From: a virus
Virus record (IMG/VR): IMGVR_UViG_3300025770_001492
Coordinates: 124,001-188,000 of that record
Length of the DNA stretch: 64,000 nucleotides
Strand: one strand, 5' to 3'
Of this stretch, positions 15,880 through 23,916 are shown piece by piece. Both the position numbers and the translations under genes were made by a program. The notes beneath the pieces were generated by a model, which saw nothing but the letters and a program-made list of their open reading frames with translations, was not told the origin of the DNA and searched no databases. Each line of letters opens with the position of its first letter. Positions within the stretch are counted from its first letter, which is position 1.

Positions 15880-17001
15880 ATGGCGACATTGGAAAACTGC
15901 TGCGGAGGAGGAGGAGGAGGAGGGGTAGACTCAAACTGCTGCGGTCCTTTTAGCCTCGGAACGCCTGGCAGTGGTTGGTCCTCTTGTTGCGACAACGTTT
16001 GTCCGCCACCCGTTTGCTGCTGTGGGAGCGTTACGTTCAATTATCAATGCGGTGGAGGCGGAACTGGTGCGTCAGACTGCTACCCTGTAAACCCATGCGA
16101 CCTCTGTCCTCCACCTTGTGAAGGTAGCCCGCCATCTTGTACTCCGCCATCATATGACCCGCCCGATTGCATTCCATCTTGCTGCCCGCCGTCGTATGAC
16201 CCACCGTCGTATGATCCACCGTCATATGATCCACCGTCATATGAAGATCCACCAATCACGTCCAGCGTAGCGTTGAGATTTCGGTCCATTCTGCCAGAGG
16301 GTCATCCTGATTACTCGAATAATAGGTCAAATCTATCCTATGCCTTGGAAGATTTTCCAGGAATAGAAGATTTTACGAATAGTTATATTGGCATGGAAAA
16401 CAACCCCAACTATACCAAATTCGCTCGTGAATCTGGTTCGCATTTGCCAAGCCGTGAATATATTTCCAGCGAGGATTCTTTTGAGTCTCTTGGAGCCATT
16501 CAGTCTCTTGAAGTCACTCCCAGTCCATCTGTTATTGACCCGTCCTGTTGTTGCGACCCATGTACTTGTGCAACGACTAGTGTCACCGTGACTTTCTCAG
16601 GTTGCTGCCTGTATATTGATGGGTGCAGCATCACCACTGTTGGATCTGGAGACCTAACATGGAACTCAGCATTCACTGCTGGCAGTTGCAGTGGGACAGT
16701 TTCTGTAAACGGGGACTCATCAGGAAGTTTATCTGTCGCAGACGGCGAGTCAGTCAGCGTATCAATCAGTGGCGTCTCAGGTGATTGCTGCAATTGTGAA
16801 TTAGTATCTCAAACAGGTTGTGGAATCGCATTTGACAATAGCAACCTCTACTCTCTTGTAAACGGGAAGTTAGCGTTAAACAAAAAAGAGTACATGAAGC
16901 AAAGAAACGCCCTAATCAAACACAGAGCGGAAACGAAACTCAGAAAATTATCCAAAGAAAGAAAGAATTCTTTGCTAAACAAAATCAGAAGAAGAAATTA
17001 A
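15880..17001 (+). CDS. Cys/Pro-rich structural-type protein with repeats
   Basis: A 373-residue protein starting MATLENCC. It contains a poly-Gly segment, many CC and CxxC pairs, a tandem YDPPS repeat (about residues 110-130), a Cys-rich beta region with an Ig-like feel (TSVTVTFSGCCLYIDGC and SVNGDSSGSLSVADGESVSV) and a strongly basic C-terminus. Such composition suggests a virion-surface or fibre-associated protein stabilised by disulfides or metal. The C-terminal basic tail resembles that of the protein at 41453. No signal peptide. Function inferred only. Confidence 0.5.
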   Translation: MATLENCCGGGGGGGVDSNCCGPFSLGTPGSGWSSCCDNVCPPPVCCCGSVTFNYQCGGGGTGASDCYPVNPCDLCPPPCEGSPPSCTPPSYDPPDCIPSCCPPSYDPPSYDPPSYDPPSYEDPPITSSVALRFRSILPEGHPDYSNNRSNLSYALEDFPGIEDFTNSYIGMENNPNYTKFARESGSHLPSREYISSEDSFESLGAIQSLEVTPSPSVIDPSCCCDPCTCATTSVTVTFSGCCLYIDGCSITTVGSGDLTWNSAFTAGSCSGTVSVNGDSSGSLSVADGESVSVSISGVSGDCCNCELVSQTGCGIAFDNSNLYSLVNGKLALNKKEYMKQRNALIKHRAETKLRKLSKERKNSLLNKIRRRN

Positions 17002-19028
17002 GTTATATCCTTTGCGCTTTGACAAATTTTATCTATAGATTCCTTTTTCATGTTCAAAATAGATTGAACTTTTCCTTGATTTGAAGAAACATCTTTTGCG
17101 TTCTTTATCCCAGCCTTCCAGAGTTTCTCTGCTCTGACCTTTCCTATATTTGCAATCCCACAGAGGGAGAGCAAGTGTGGTTTGACTCCATAATTAATTC
17201 TTAAACTTAGAGTCTTAAACCAATCTTTTTTGTTCCACTTGCAATTCATTTGATCTATTGCCTGCAAGACCTGAATCATCCTTGGAGCATCCCATTGCAG
17301 AGTTTTTGAAACTCCAGATATACTTCCACCGTGAATCCCATTCATGAGACAATAATACGCATATCCAAATTTTATCTCTGGGTCTTTGAACTGAAATCTG
17401 CCGTAAGATTTTTGAACCATGCTTTTAAAGCCAGCCATGTCTTTCTTTTCAGCATTACTTATGATTCCCGCTCTTGCATTTTCTACGTTAGCAAGAGCCA
17501 TGGCCACTCTTAAATCATTGTCTTCATATCCGCCATCAAACACATCTTTAAAGTTTCTTCTTAAATCAGCAACATCAAAAGGACTGAAGTAAAACAAAGA
17601 AGCAACTGTTCCAATGGCAGTGGCTTTATAGATGCCATTGTCTTCTTTTATTGCCCTGCATTTCAAAAGCATATCAATAGTAGAATCTGCTATTTGGTCA
17701 TCTAGATCCTTCGCTTGAAAGGATGCCAAGCTTTTTTCGTACCACTTATGCAGATCTTTTTTATTCTTAATCGATCCGTGGTGAATTTCACTGACTAAAT
17801 GAAAAGCAAGAGTCTTGTACTTAGCTTTTTTTCCATTTCCAACATGTTCTAATAATCTAGACTCAATTTTCTGATGTGCTTTTAATCTACTTCTATGCTT
17901 TTCTTCATTGTTGTGAGGCAGAAGTATATAAACATCTCCACGAGGGTCATATCCAGGTCTGCCAGCACGCCCTGCCATCTGCCATATATCATACGTTGCA
18001 ACCTCTTGCATACCCCTGTGTACTCCGAGAATTATGACTCTACGAGCAGGCATGTTGAGACCCCAAGCAAGAGTTGAAGTGGCAACAATTATTTGTAAAT
18101 TTCCTTCACGAAATTTCTTTTCTACAGAATGCCTTTTGTTCTTATCTAAATCTGCGTTATGAAACTCTGCTTCATATCCAGCTTTCTCCAAAGCCTTTTT
18201 AACCATATGCCCCGTTCTTTTGGTATGGACAAAAACGATAAACTTGTCTTCTTTATAGTCGTTTATGATATTCAGGGCAGAATTTAGTTTTTCCTCTTCT
18301 ATAGACTCATACTTTCCTTGAGAAATATAAGATTCATAATGCACGCCCAAAGGACACGGCCTATATTCCGATTCAATTAAATACGTTTCTTTGCCTGTAA
18401 GTTGGTAGCTGATCCACTCGGCTATTTCTCCAACATTAGGCATAGTAGCAGACAGAAAAACAACTCTAGCATTGGGGGCGACTTGAGTAAGCTTCATCAA
18501 GCCAACTTCTAAATGATCGCCCCTGCCTGGTACGGTCAAAAGATGAGACTCATCAACGACGAGCGTTCCTATGTCTTTGAGCCACTCATTGTTTTCAGAT
18601 TTATTGTTCCTGCATCTGGAGTTCAACATCTCAGATGTCATCAGAACTATGTCTGAATTTTCAAGCTCTTTTTTTCTGGCCGCTGTCAGTCTGTAGTCGC
18701 CTGTACAAATGGAAAGATTACAATCTGCAAAGTGGTGATTGGGATCGGTCCAGTCGTCAATTTTCTCTTTAGCCAATGCTTTTAGAGGTGCTAAGAACAT
18801 GGCCTTGCCGCCACGCTCTCTAATCTCATGAGCCATGATCATTTCAGAGCATATGGTCTTTCCCGCTGATGTCTTTGCTGCAACGATGACGTTGCAATCC
18901 TTATCGAATAATTCAAATATCCGACTTTGAACCGGATTGAAATTTTCAAAAGGAAAGTTTGCGTATGAAGGATATTGCTCAGTAGGAACCAAATCATTTT
19001 GATCAGTCAGATTTTTGACTGGTGGCAC
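16998..19028 (-). CDS. Ski2-like superfamily 2 helicase (Hel308/Brr2 type)
   Basis: A 676-residue helicase starting at GTG with AAGGAGTG upstream. Motifs in order: Q-like FNPVQ, Walker A AAKTSAGKT (about 50-58), LAPLKAL, DESH box (159-162), LSATMPN, and ATSTLAWGLNMPAR and QMAGRAGRPGYD (motifs V and VI). A winged-helix/ratchet region follows, and the C-terminus has a helix-hairpin-helix-like CGIANIGKVRAEKLWKAGI. The order is that of Hel308/Ski2 DNA repair helicases. Its partner role beside UvsW and the DnaB-like helicase is unknown. Confidence 0.85.
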   Translation of the reverse strand: MPPVKNLTDQNDLVPTEQYPSYANFPFENFNPVQSRIFELFDKDCNVIVAAKTSAGKTICSEMIMAHEIRERGGKAMFLAPLKALAKEKIDDWTDPNHHFADCNLSICTGDYRLTAARKKELENSDIVLMTSEMLNSRCRNNKSENNEWLKDIGTLVVDESHLLTVPGRGDHLEVGLMKLTQVAPNARVVFLSATMPNVGEIAEWISYQLTGKETYLIESEYRPCPLGVHYESYISQGKYESIEEEKLNSALNIINDYKEDKFIVFVHTKRTGHMVKKALEKAGYEAEFHNADLDKNKRHSVEKKFREGNLQIIVATSTLAWGLNMPARRVIILGVHRGMQEVATYDIWQMAGRAGRPGYDPRGDVYILLPHNNEEKHRSRLKAHQKIESRLLEHVGNGKKAKYKTLAFHLVSEIHHGSIKNKKDLHKWYEKSLASFQAKDLDDQIADSTIDMLLKCRAIKEDNGIYKATAIGTVASLFYFSPFDVADLRRNFKDVFDGGYEDNDLRVAMALANVENARAGIISNAEKKDMAGFKSMVQKSYGRFQFKDPEIKFGYAYYCLMNGIHGGSISGVSKTLQWDAPRMIQVLQAIDQMNCKWNKKDWFKTLSLRINYGVKPHLLSLCGIANIGKVRAEKLWKAGIKNAKDVSSNQGKVQSILNMKKESIDKICQSAKDIT

Positions 19029-19049
19029 TTCGACACTCCTTCAAATAAT

Positions 19050-19166
19050 AAAAACTCACAGAGTCGGGAATCGAACCCGAATTAGGGAATGACCCTTTAC
19101 AGATCCACTATCGACGCTCGTGCCACACGATATAGGGTATTGAACCTTACACGCCGCATCTGTGAG
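19050..19166 (-). ncRNA. tRNA-like RNA with 8-bp end-pairing stem
   Basis: On the minus strand the 5' CTCACAGA (19166-19159) pairs perfectly with the 3' TCTGTGAG (19062-19055), followed by five T. Just inside the 3' end is a perfect T-arm (TCGGG-TTCGATT-CCCGA). A second T-loop-like GGTTCAATACC occurs near the 5' end. The interior (about 75 bases) has hairpins such as TCGTG/CACGA but no conventional D and anticodon arms. It is too long for a standard tRNA and too short for tmRNA. Confidence 0.45.
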
Positions 19167-19187
19167 CCGAAAGCTCCACCACTTCTG

Positions 19188-19487
19188 TTACGCATTCTGT
19201 CTTTTCTTCTTATCAGAAGATTTTTTGAAAGATTTTGAATCTTCTCCATATCTCCTAATATTTTCTTTTTTAACATAATCTCCAACCATGTCAAGCATGT
19301 CGAACCATTCTGTACATGAAGAAGCGGCAGAAAGCCAGTTATCAACACTTCTTTCTCTTGATAAAAACTCTGCCGACTCTGCTTTGTCTCCACTCAGAGA
19401 ATGAGTGAAACGAATCGATAGATAACGTAGATCTTCGTCAGAAAGCTTTCTGACATACTCTTTTAAAACATTCTCAATCTTTTTCAT
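19188..19487 (-). CDS. Hypothetical protein
   Basis: A 99-residue, mostly helical, charged protein ending in a Lys/Ser-rich tail (SFKKSSDKKKR). AGAGGGACGG precedes the ATG. It lies directly upstream of the tRNA-like RNA. No family recognised. Confidence 0.55.
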   Translation of the reverse strand: MKKIENVLKEYVRKLSDEDLRYLSIRFTHSLSGDKAESAEFLSRERSVDNWLSAASSCTEWFDMLDMVGDYVKKENIRRYGEDSKSFKKSSDKKKRQNA

Positions 19488-19502
19488 GAGTCCGTCCCTC
19501 TA

Positions 19503-19796
19503 ATGTTAGACCCTAGTGAATTTGAAAAAATAATACTTTCAAAATGGACAGAGTTCTTTGACAATAGAAAATTACTTTCTATTGCAAAAAAATTAGCAAT
19601 AGAAAATCTAGACATAGATTCCTCCTGTCAGATTACAAAGCTAACTCTATCTCGTTTTGAAAAACAAAAATCAAGTTTTTTATTATGGATAGATTATACA
19701 ATCCTAGAATATAAAAACAATATCACTTCGGCAACTAGCGAAATAATTTTGAACAAAGATGGAAAAACCATCCATATAAAAACAATTAAAAACTAA
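19503..19796 (+). CDS. Hypothetical protein
   Basis: A 97-residue protein (MLDPSEFEKIILSKWTEFF) that looks like a small alpha/beta fold; the second half alternates hydrophobic and polar residues (SFLLWIDYTILEY). It is divergent from the gene at 19487 and overlaps the next convergent gene by 4 bases. Function unknown. Confidence 0.5.
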   Translation: MLDPSEFEKIILSKWTEFFDNRKLLSIAKKLAIENLDIDSSCQITKLTLSRFEKQKSSFLLWIDYTILEYKNNITSATSEIILNKDGKTIHIKTIKN

Positions 19797-20095
19797 ACTA
19801 CAGATAAAATGTGTTGTTCTTCTCCATTTTGCCCGATGGCTTGGTCCTCAAATATAAACTTATTTGTATCGGCGTTAAAACTCAATCCTAAATTGTAAGC
19901 ATCCATAGAAGCAGTTCTGCCGTCTTGGGTCGCTATCATCCAACAGTAATTGTCTTTCTTTACTAAATCGCCAACCTTGTCCTCTTGAACTGTCCCAATC
20001 TCTAGAACAATACCATCGGGTAAAATAAGTTCGACGTATCCCTCTTCTAAAAGATGACTAATTAGAAGTTGTTGAATTTTTTTAGATTTATTCAT
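19793..20095 (-). CDS. Hypothetical protein
   Basis: A 100-residue protein with a short helical start and a beta-rich body (YVELILPDGIVLEIGTVQED). A clear AGGAGTGG ribosome binding site precedes the ATG. It resembles in style the 69-residue protein at 49920 (short beta protein with GIVLEI-type strands), but a relationship is not established. Confidence 0.55.
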   Translation of the reverse strand: MNKSKKIQQLLISHLLEEGYVELILPDGIVLEIGTVQEDKVGDLVKKDNYCWMIATQDGRTASMDAYNLGLSFNADTNKFIFEDQAIGQNGEEQHILSVV

Positions 20096-20181
20096 GTTTC
20101 CACTCCTGTATTTAAGTTATGAGCTTCCTTCTTATATACAAATAATAAGAAAGGAAAACTTAAAAAGAAAACAAAAGATAG

Positions 20182-20649
20182 TTAATAAAAATTAACTGTG
20201 GTAGGGTCAATATATCCGTATTCAAAGCCTTCATAAACACATCTTTCAACACTCTCTGACTCTTCAAGATTACTTTTCATTGGCTTCCCTCCATCATCTA
20301 CTAACAAAGTCCAACAATAAATTTTCCTATTACCTCTGAGCATCTCCACAAGAGAGAGACGATGGCCGCCTAGAATCTTTTGGGCTAATTTTGCAACCAA
20401 GTTAAATGGTAAAAAGGGAGCATCTTTAGACATTACTTGTAATGTCTCTAAATAATGATTTTCATACTTTGCTTTGCTAAAATGTAGGATTATTCTATAT
20501 CCATCTATGGTGCAATCTGTAATTTTTAAAAAATTTAAATCATCTTCCCAAACTGGATCGCCTAAAGGAAAATTATAAGGAATTAATAAATTCCCCATAT
20601 TCTTCATACGATCAATTATTTCATCTAATTTAAGTTTTTCATAAGACAT
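20182..20649 (-). CDS. Hypothetical protein
   Basis: A 155-residue protein (MSYEKLKLDEIIDRMKNMGN) with GAGGT upstream of the ATG. Content is mixed alpha/beta; IYCWTLLVDDGGKPM and YEGFEYGYIDP are notable but not diagnostic. It lies upstream of the 100-residue gene on the same strand. Function unknown. Confidence 0.55.
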   Translation of the reverse strand: MSYEKLKLDEIIDRMKNMGNLLIPYNFPLGDPVWEDDLNFLKITDCTIDGYRIILHFSKAKYENHYLETLQVMSKDAPFLPFNLVAKLAQKILGGHRLSLVEMLRGNRKIYCWTLLVDDGGKPMKSNLEESESVERCVYEGFEYGYIDPTTVNFY

Positions 20650-20690
20650 AATGTACCTCAGAAGTATATATTGATAAGCATCTGATAAAA

Positions 20691-21767
20691 TTAAAATCTG
20701 TACTCAGTAGAGTACAGATTTTTTTCATCGTTCAAAGAATTTAAAAGGTCATTGTCGCTTAATCCCATAGATTTTATAGCCTCATCTAATTTCTCTTTAG
20801 ATTGTGATCTTGATAAATTAGACCACACTCCTGGCGAATCTGAATCAAAGATATTGTTTTTTAAACGAGCTAAAAACCAATTCCTAACTTGTTCCATCCC
20901 TTTCGAAAGAATATATTCCTCGTGAAAAAACCCTAAAAAGTACAAAACTTCATCAGGATCTAACCAAAGAAAAGATGACCAAGGATCATCACACTTGTAA
21001 CTTCTTGGAGCCATTGCCCAACTTGAAACGTCTACAAAATGCAACAAAAGTTTAATCCAGTTTTTGACCAAGAAAGGATTAACGCAACCATCTGATTCTA
21101 TTATTCTAAATTCTATAGTATTTCTATTCCTTCTGCATTTATGGTATGTGTTTAAAGAATAATATTTCATAGTTCCTAAAGAGTTTATTATCTCTCCATC
21201 TGAATAGTCACAATCGTGCTCAAACAAGTCTGTTAAACCGATAGCCTGACAATACCTATTTATTTTTCTATTGGCTGGCACTGAGTCCAAAAATACGCTT
21301 TCGCATTTGATCCAATATTTCAATATATTAGCAATTTGTGCGTCCGATAGGTCAGAAACATCAATATGACAATGAAAGGAACATCTCGAATCTACTCCCA
21401 CCGAAGTGTTGTCTTTAATAAATTCTACAACTTTGCAAACCTCTTCCAATCCATCCCAACCGGAAAGAACAGGAGAACAAAGTTCCATTCCACAACTTGA
21501 ATCCGGCTTCAGCCTCCAATTTTCGTTATCGTGAGTATGATGCCAGCCTGTAACCTGCACAGTTGAATCTAAATTAGACTTATCAGACTTTAAATAGTAA
21601 CTTCTCAAAAAATCGCTACATTCTTTAGAGAAATCCATCATTCCCAAGGGCTGTTCGCCTCGTTCTAAAGGGTTGCTCTTGAAATCCCTGCGATCTTGGG
21701 AGTTTAATTCAATTTCGACTCCAAAATTTCTTTTAGAGTCCGATTTTAATAAAAAGCTTTCTACCAT
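20691..21767 (-). CDS. Putative amidoligase (COOH-NH2 ligase family)
   Basis: About 358 residues from the ATG at 21767. NFGVEIELNSQD, WRLKPDSSCGMELCSPVLSG, CSFHCHIDVSDLS, RKINRYCQAIGL, YYSLNTYHKCRRNRNTIEFRI follow the order of the Amidoligase_2 family (glutamine-synthetase-like fold: EIE, D.S...E..SP, H.H, N..R, EFR). These enzymes form amide or isopeptide-type bonds using ATP and are usually linked to peptide or cell-surface modification. No partner such as a GGCT-like cyclotransferase is seen nearby. Start uncertain: no Shine-Dalgarno is visible. Confidence 0.65.
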   Translation of the reverse strand: MVESFLLKSDSKRNFGVEIELNSQDRRDFKSNPLERGEQPLGMMDFSKECSDFLRSYYLKSDKSNLDSTVQVTGWHHTHDNENWRLKPDSSCGMELCSPVLSGWDGLEEVCKVVEFIKDNTSVGVDSRCSFHCHIDVSDLSDAQIANILKYWIKCESVFLDSVPANRKINRYCQAIGLTDLFEHDCDYSDGEIINSLGTMKYYSLNTYHKCRRNRNTIEFRIIESDGCVNPFLVKNWIKLLLHFVDVSSWAMAPRSYKCDDPWSSFLWLDPDEVLYFLGFFHEEYILSKGMEQVRNWFLARLKNNIFDSDSPGVWSNLSRSQSKEKLDEAIKSMGLSDNDLLNSLNDEKNLYSTEYRF

Positions 21768-21857
21768 GTTTTTTATTTTACATAATAAAATATTTGATTG
21801 CAACCTTGCTTTTCTTTGAGAAAAATGCAATAATCTAAAAATATATTGGAGAAAAAA

Positions 21858-22343
21858 ATGTTAACCAAAAAAGACCACAACTGCATATTGCTAAAAACCA
21901 AAGATAAAAGAAATTTCTTTACGTCTGAGAAAAATTTAAATTATCTAATAGAGTTTTCAAATTTTTTCAATGCTGAAATAAAGCATGTCAAAATTAAAAA
22001 AGGCGAAGTGCTTAATCTAGAAGAATTGGCTTCTGCAATTTCAAACCCAGATTATTCAGCAAACTTTGAATATGAAACAGTCGAATCAGTCCCTAAAGTG
22101 CTAGACCAAAAGGGTGTGCCTCGAAAAGAAAAAATGAGAAGAGCAGCAATCATTAGGAACCATATAAAGAAAGAATTCGAAAAGGGAAAGACTGTAGACC
22201 TTTCGAAAGTCAAGAAAAGATATGAAAGGTATGAGTTAAGCTCTGCATGTTTTTCTTCTCACATTTCTCATGTTAAAAAAGAAATGGAAAAACAAGGATG
22301 CAAAATCAAAAAAGTTGGCGGAGGGAAGTACGTTAAAATCTAA
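21858..22343 (+). CDS. Hypothetical protein with possible DNA-binding C-terminus
   Basis: A 161-residue basic protein. GGAG six bases before the ATG at 21858 fixes the start. The C-terminal half (about 90-161: RAAIIRNHIKKEFEKGKTVD, SSACFSSHISHVKKEMEKQG) looks like a helix-turn-helix or winged-helix domain. It ends just before a strong terminator and is divergent from the amidoligase gene. Role as a regulator is a guess. Confidence 0.5.
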   Translation: MLTKKDHNCILLKTKDKRNFFTSEKNLNYLIEFSNFFNAEIKHVKIKKGEVLNLEELASAISNPDYSANFEYETVESVPKVLDQKGVPRKEKMRRAAIIRNHIKKEFEKGKTVDLSKVKKRYERYELSSACFSSHISHVKKEMEKQGCKIKKVGGGKYVKI

Positions 22344-22365
22344 AAATAAGATTCTAACGCACCTA

Positions 22366-22398
22366 CAAAAAAACCTCGCCTTACGGCGAGGTTTTTTT
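22366..22398. terminator. Bidirectional rho-independent terminator
   Basis: CCTCGCC-TTAC-GGCGAGG flanked by seven A on the left and seven T on the right. It sits between the convergent gene ends at 22343 and 22441 and should stop both transcripts. Confidence 0.9.
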
Positions 22399-22440
22399 GA
22401 TCACAACTAACCCAGTGATACGCCAACTCTCTTCAAGAGC

Positions 22441-23715
22441 TTATTCAGATTCTTCTGGCGTGAACTCATCACTATTAAATTGATCTTCTAATCCGAGATT
22501 CTTCAACACGTCTGCATCCTTGACCATGTCAACATTTTCATCTGCGATGCCCTCTGTTTTGAGATCGGCTGCTGCTAATTTGGAAGCTCCCTCCCAAATG
22601 GAAAGATAATCTCTTACCTGTTCTTCGTTTTCAGCATCGATAAGTGATGGGCACTTGAGGAGAATCTCTTCTGGGACCACACCCTCAGCAGCAGATGCTT
22701 TGAATGTGACCTCTTCCCCGCCTGCCCACGGTTCATTGACGATCCAATTTCCCTTGGGACTTGGTCGCTCAATCCTTTCTGCTTGCTTCAGGCTCATCAG
22801 AAGTCCTCCTAGAGGTGAGATTCCTTGATCGAAGAAAAGCTGAACACCTTCGACGACGCCAAAAGGTTTGAAAGCTCTATTCTTCTTGTTGCGGAAATTC
22901 AGATTAACACCACATGGGACTTCGTGCTTGTCAAGCATGTGCTTTGTCGCACTAGTTCTGAGACGACACGAGGCGTAGAAAGGGAGTGCTTTTCCACCAC
23001 CAGCAGTGGTTTCGTCGCTGCCAAACATAACTCCAATCTTTTGCCTAGTTTGATTTACGATGTACAGAGATGCATTGTGATCATTCAAAAAAGGATTCAA
23101 CCTTCTAAGAGCATCGCCTGCGGCTCTTGCTCTTTCTCCCGGTCGCTCTTTGGAACCTACAACTCTCTTAAATTCAGCCGCAGTATAGTTTTCAGGTAGC
23201 TCATTAGTTTTCCACTCTCGTTCCGTTGGAACAACAGAAATTGAGTCCCACACGAAAAGCTTTGGAATATCGACGCCGTAATGCTTTGTGATCAATTTGA
23301 TAGAAGTTCTAATCTTGGCTTCAACTTGCTCAATAGAGATCGGCTCATACGTTATAAGTTTATCAACATCTACTTTGGCTGCATTTTTTGCAAATTCAGG
23401 ATTTCCTGCACGTTCGCAGTCTAGATAGACAGCAATCCCTCCCATGCGTTGACAAGCACCAAGAACACAATTTCCCAAAAGGGACTTGGCCGATGCAGAA
23501 GGTCCATAAACTTCTGTGATTTGTCCACCTGGAATGCCTCCGCCTACGTACTTGCCAGAACAGATTCTATTTAGAGCTAAATTCCCGGTATCAATGAAAT
23601 ACTTTGAAGCTCCCACTTCGCTCATTATTTGACCTCCAGTCTCAGAAGCAAGCTCCTTCAGAAAGTCATCATCAGATTTAGTTTTAGTTGTTTTTTTAGT
23701 TCCTTTTTTAGCCAT
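22441..23715 (-). CDS. uvsX: RecA/UvsX-like recombinase
   Basis: A 424-residue strand-exchange ATPase. Walker A is GPSASAKS (71-78), with Ser in place of the usual Thr as in T4 UvsX; LFVWDSISVVPT is Walker B, and SLYIVNQTRQKIGVMFGSDETTAGGGKALPFYAS spans the switch and L2 region. The acidic C-terminal tail (FNSDEFTPEESE) is typical of recombinases. It loads on single-stranded DNA with gp32 for recombination-dependent replication and repair. CGGAGTG precedes the ATG; a triple 7-base repeat lies in the leader. Confidence 0.92.
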   Translation of the reverse strand: MAKKGTKKTTKTKSDDDFLKELASETGGQIMSEVGASKYFIDTGNLALNRICSGKYVGGGIPGGQITEVYGPSASAKSLLGNCVLGACQRMGGIAVYLDCERAGNPEFAKNAAKVDVDKLITYEPISIEQVEAKIRTSIKLITKHYGVDIPKLFVWDSISVVPTEREWKTNELPENYTAAEFKRVVGSKERPGERARAAGDALRRLNPFLNDHNASLYIVNQTRQKIGVMFGSDETTAGGGKALPFYASCRLRTSATKHMLDKHEVPCGVNLNFRNKKNRAFKPFGVVEGVQLFFDQGISPLGGLLMSLKQAERIERPSPKGNWIVNEPWAGGEEVTFKASAAEGVVPEEILLKCPSLIDAENEEQVRDYLSIWEGASKLAAADLKTEGIADENVDMVKDADVLKNLGLEDQFNSDEFTPEESE

Positions 23716-23741
23716 AATTCACTCCGTAATTTTTGTTTGTT

Positions 23742-23762
23742 GTTGATTGTTGATTGTTGATT
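23742..23762 (+). repeat. Triple heptamer repeat in the uvsX leader
   Basis: GTTGATT occurs three times without gaps (AATCAAC on the uvsX coding strand), about 27 bases before the uvsX ATG and between a terminator and the ribosome binding site. AATCAAC also occurs once downstream of the gp32 promoter -10 box (24963-24969). It may be a binding site for a protein regulating these messages. Confidence 0.5.
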
Positions 23763-23763
23763 A

Positions 23764-23795
23764 AAAAAGAGCCTTGCCCAAACGGGCAAGGCTCT
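23764..23795 (-). terminator. Rho-independent terminator between gp32 and uvsX
   Basis: GAGCCTTGCCC-AAAC-style hairpin: AGCCTTGCCC pairs with GGGCAAGGCT, followed on the minus strand by six T. It ends transcripts of gp32 and the tRNA-like RNA before uvsX. Confidence 0.85.
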
Positions 23796-23915
23796 AGCAA
23801 AGCTACTAGCGTATAGGATTCAAACCCATTAAGCCCAGTTATTATTTTAAGTTATTACTGGTGTTCCCTCTGTCAGGGCATGTGTCGCTCACCACATCGC
23901 CGCTTTCGCTTCTGA
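23795..23915 (-). ncRNA. tRNA-like RNA upstream of uvsX
   Basis: On the minus strand the order is: TGTG/CACA hairpin, CCCT/AGGG hairpin, CCAGT/ACTGG hairpin with a 17-base loop, then a T-arm (ATGGG-TTTGAAT-CCTAT). This resembles the D, anticodon, long variable and T arms of a class II tRNA, but the anticodon loop lacks U33 and the acceptor strands pair poorly (GCG/CGC and AAAGC/GCTTT only). It ends at a terminator. Confidence 0.4.
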
Positions 23916-23916
23916 A

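Noticed and set aside
19050-19166. tmRNA or selenocysteine tRNA
   Set aside because: About 112 bases is too short for tmRNA and lacks its tag and 5' signature; no UCA anticodon or long D-stem for tRNA-Sec is seen.
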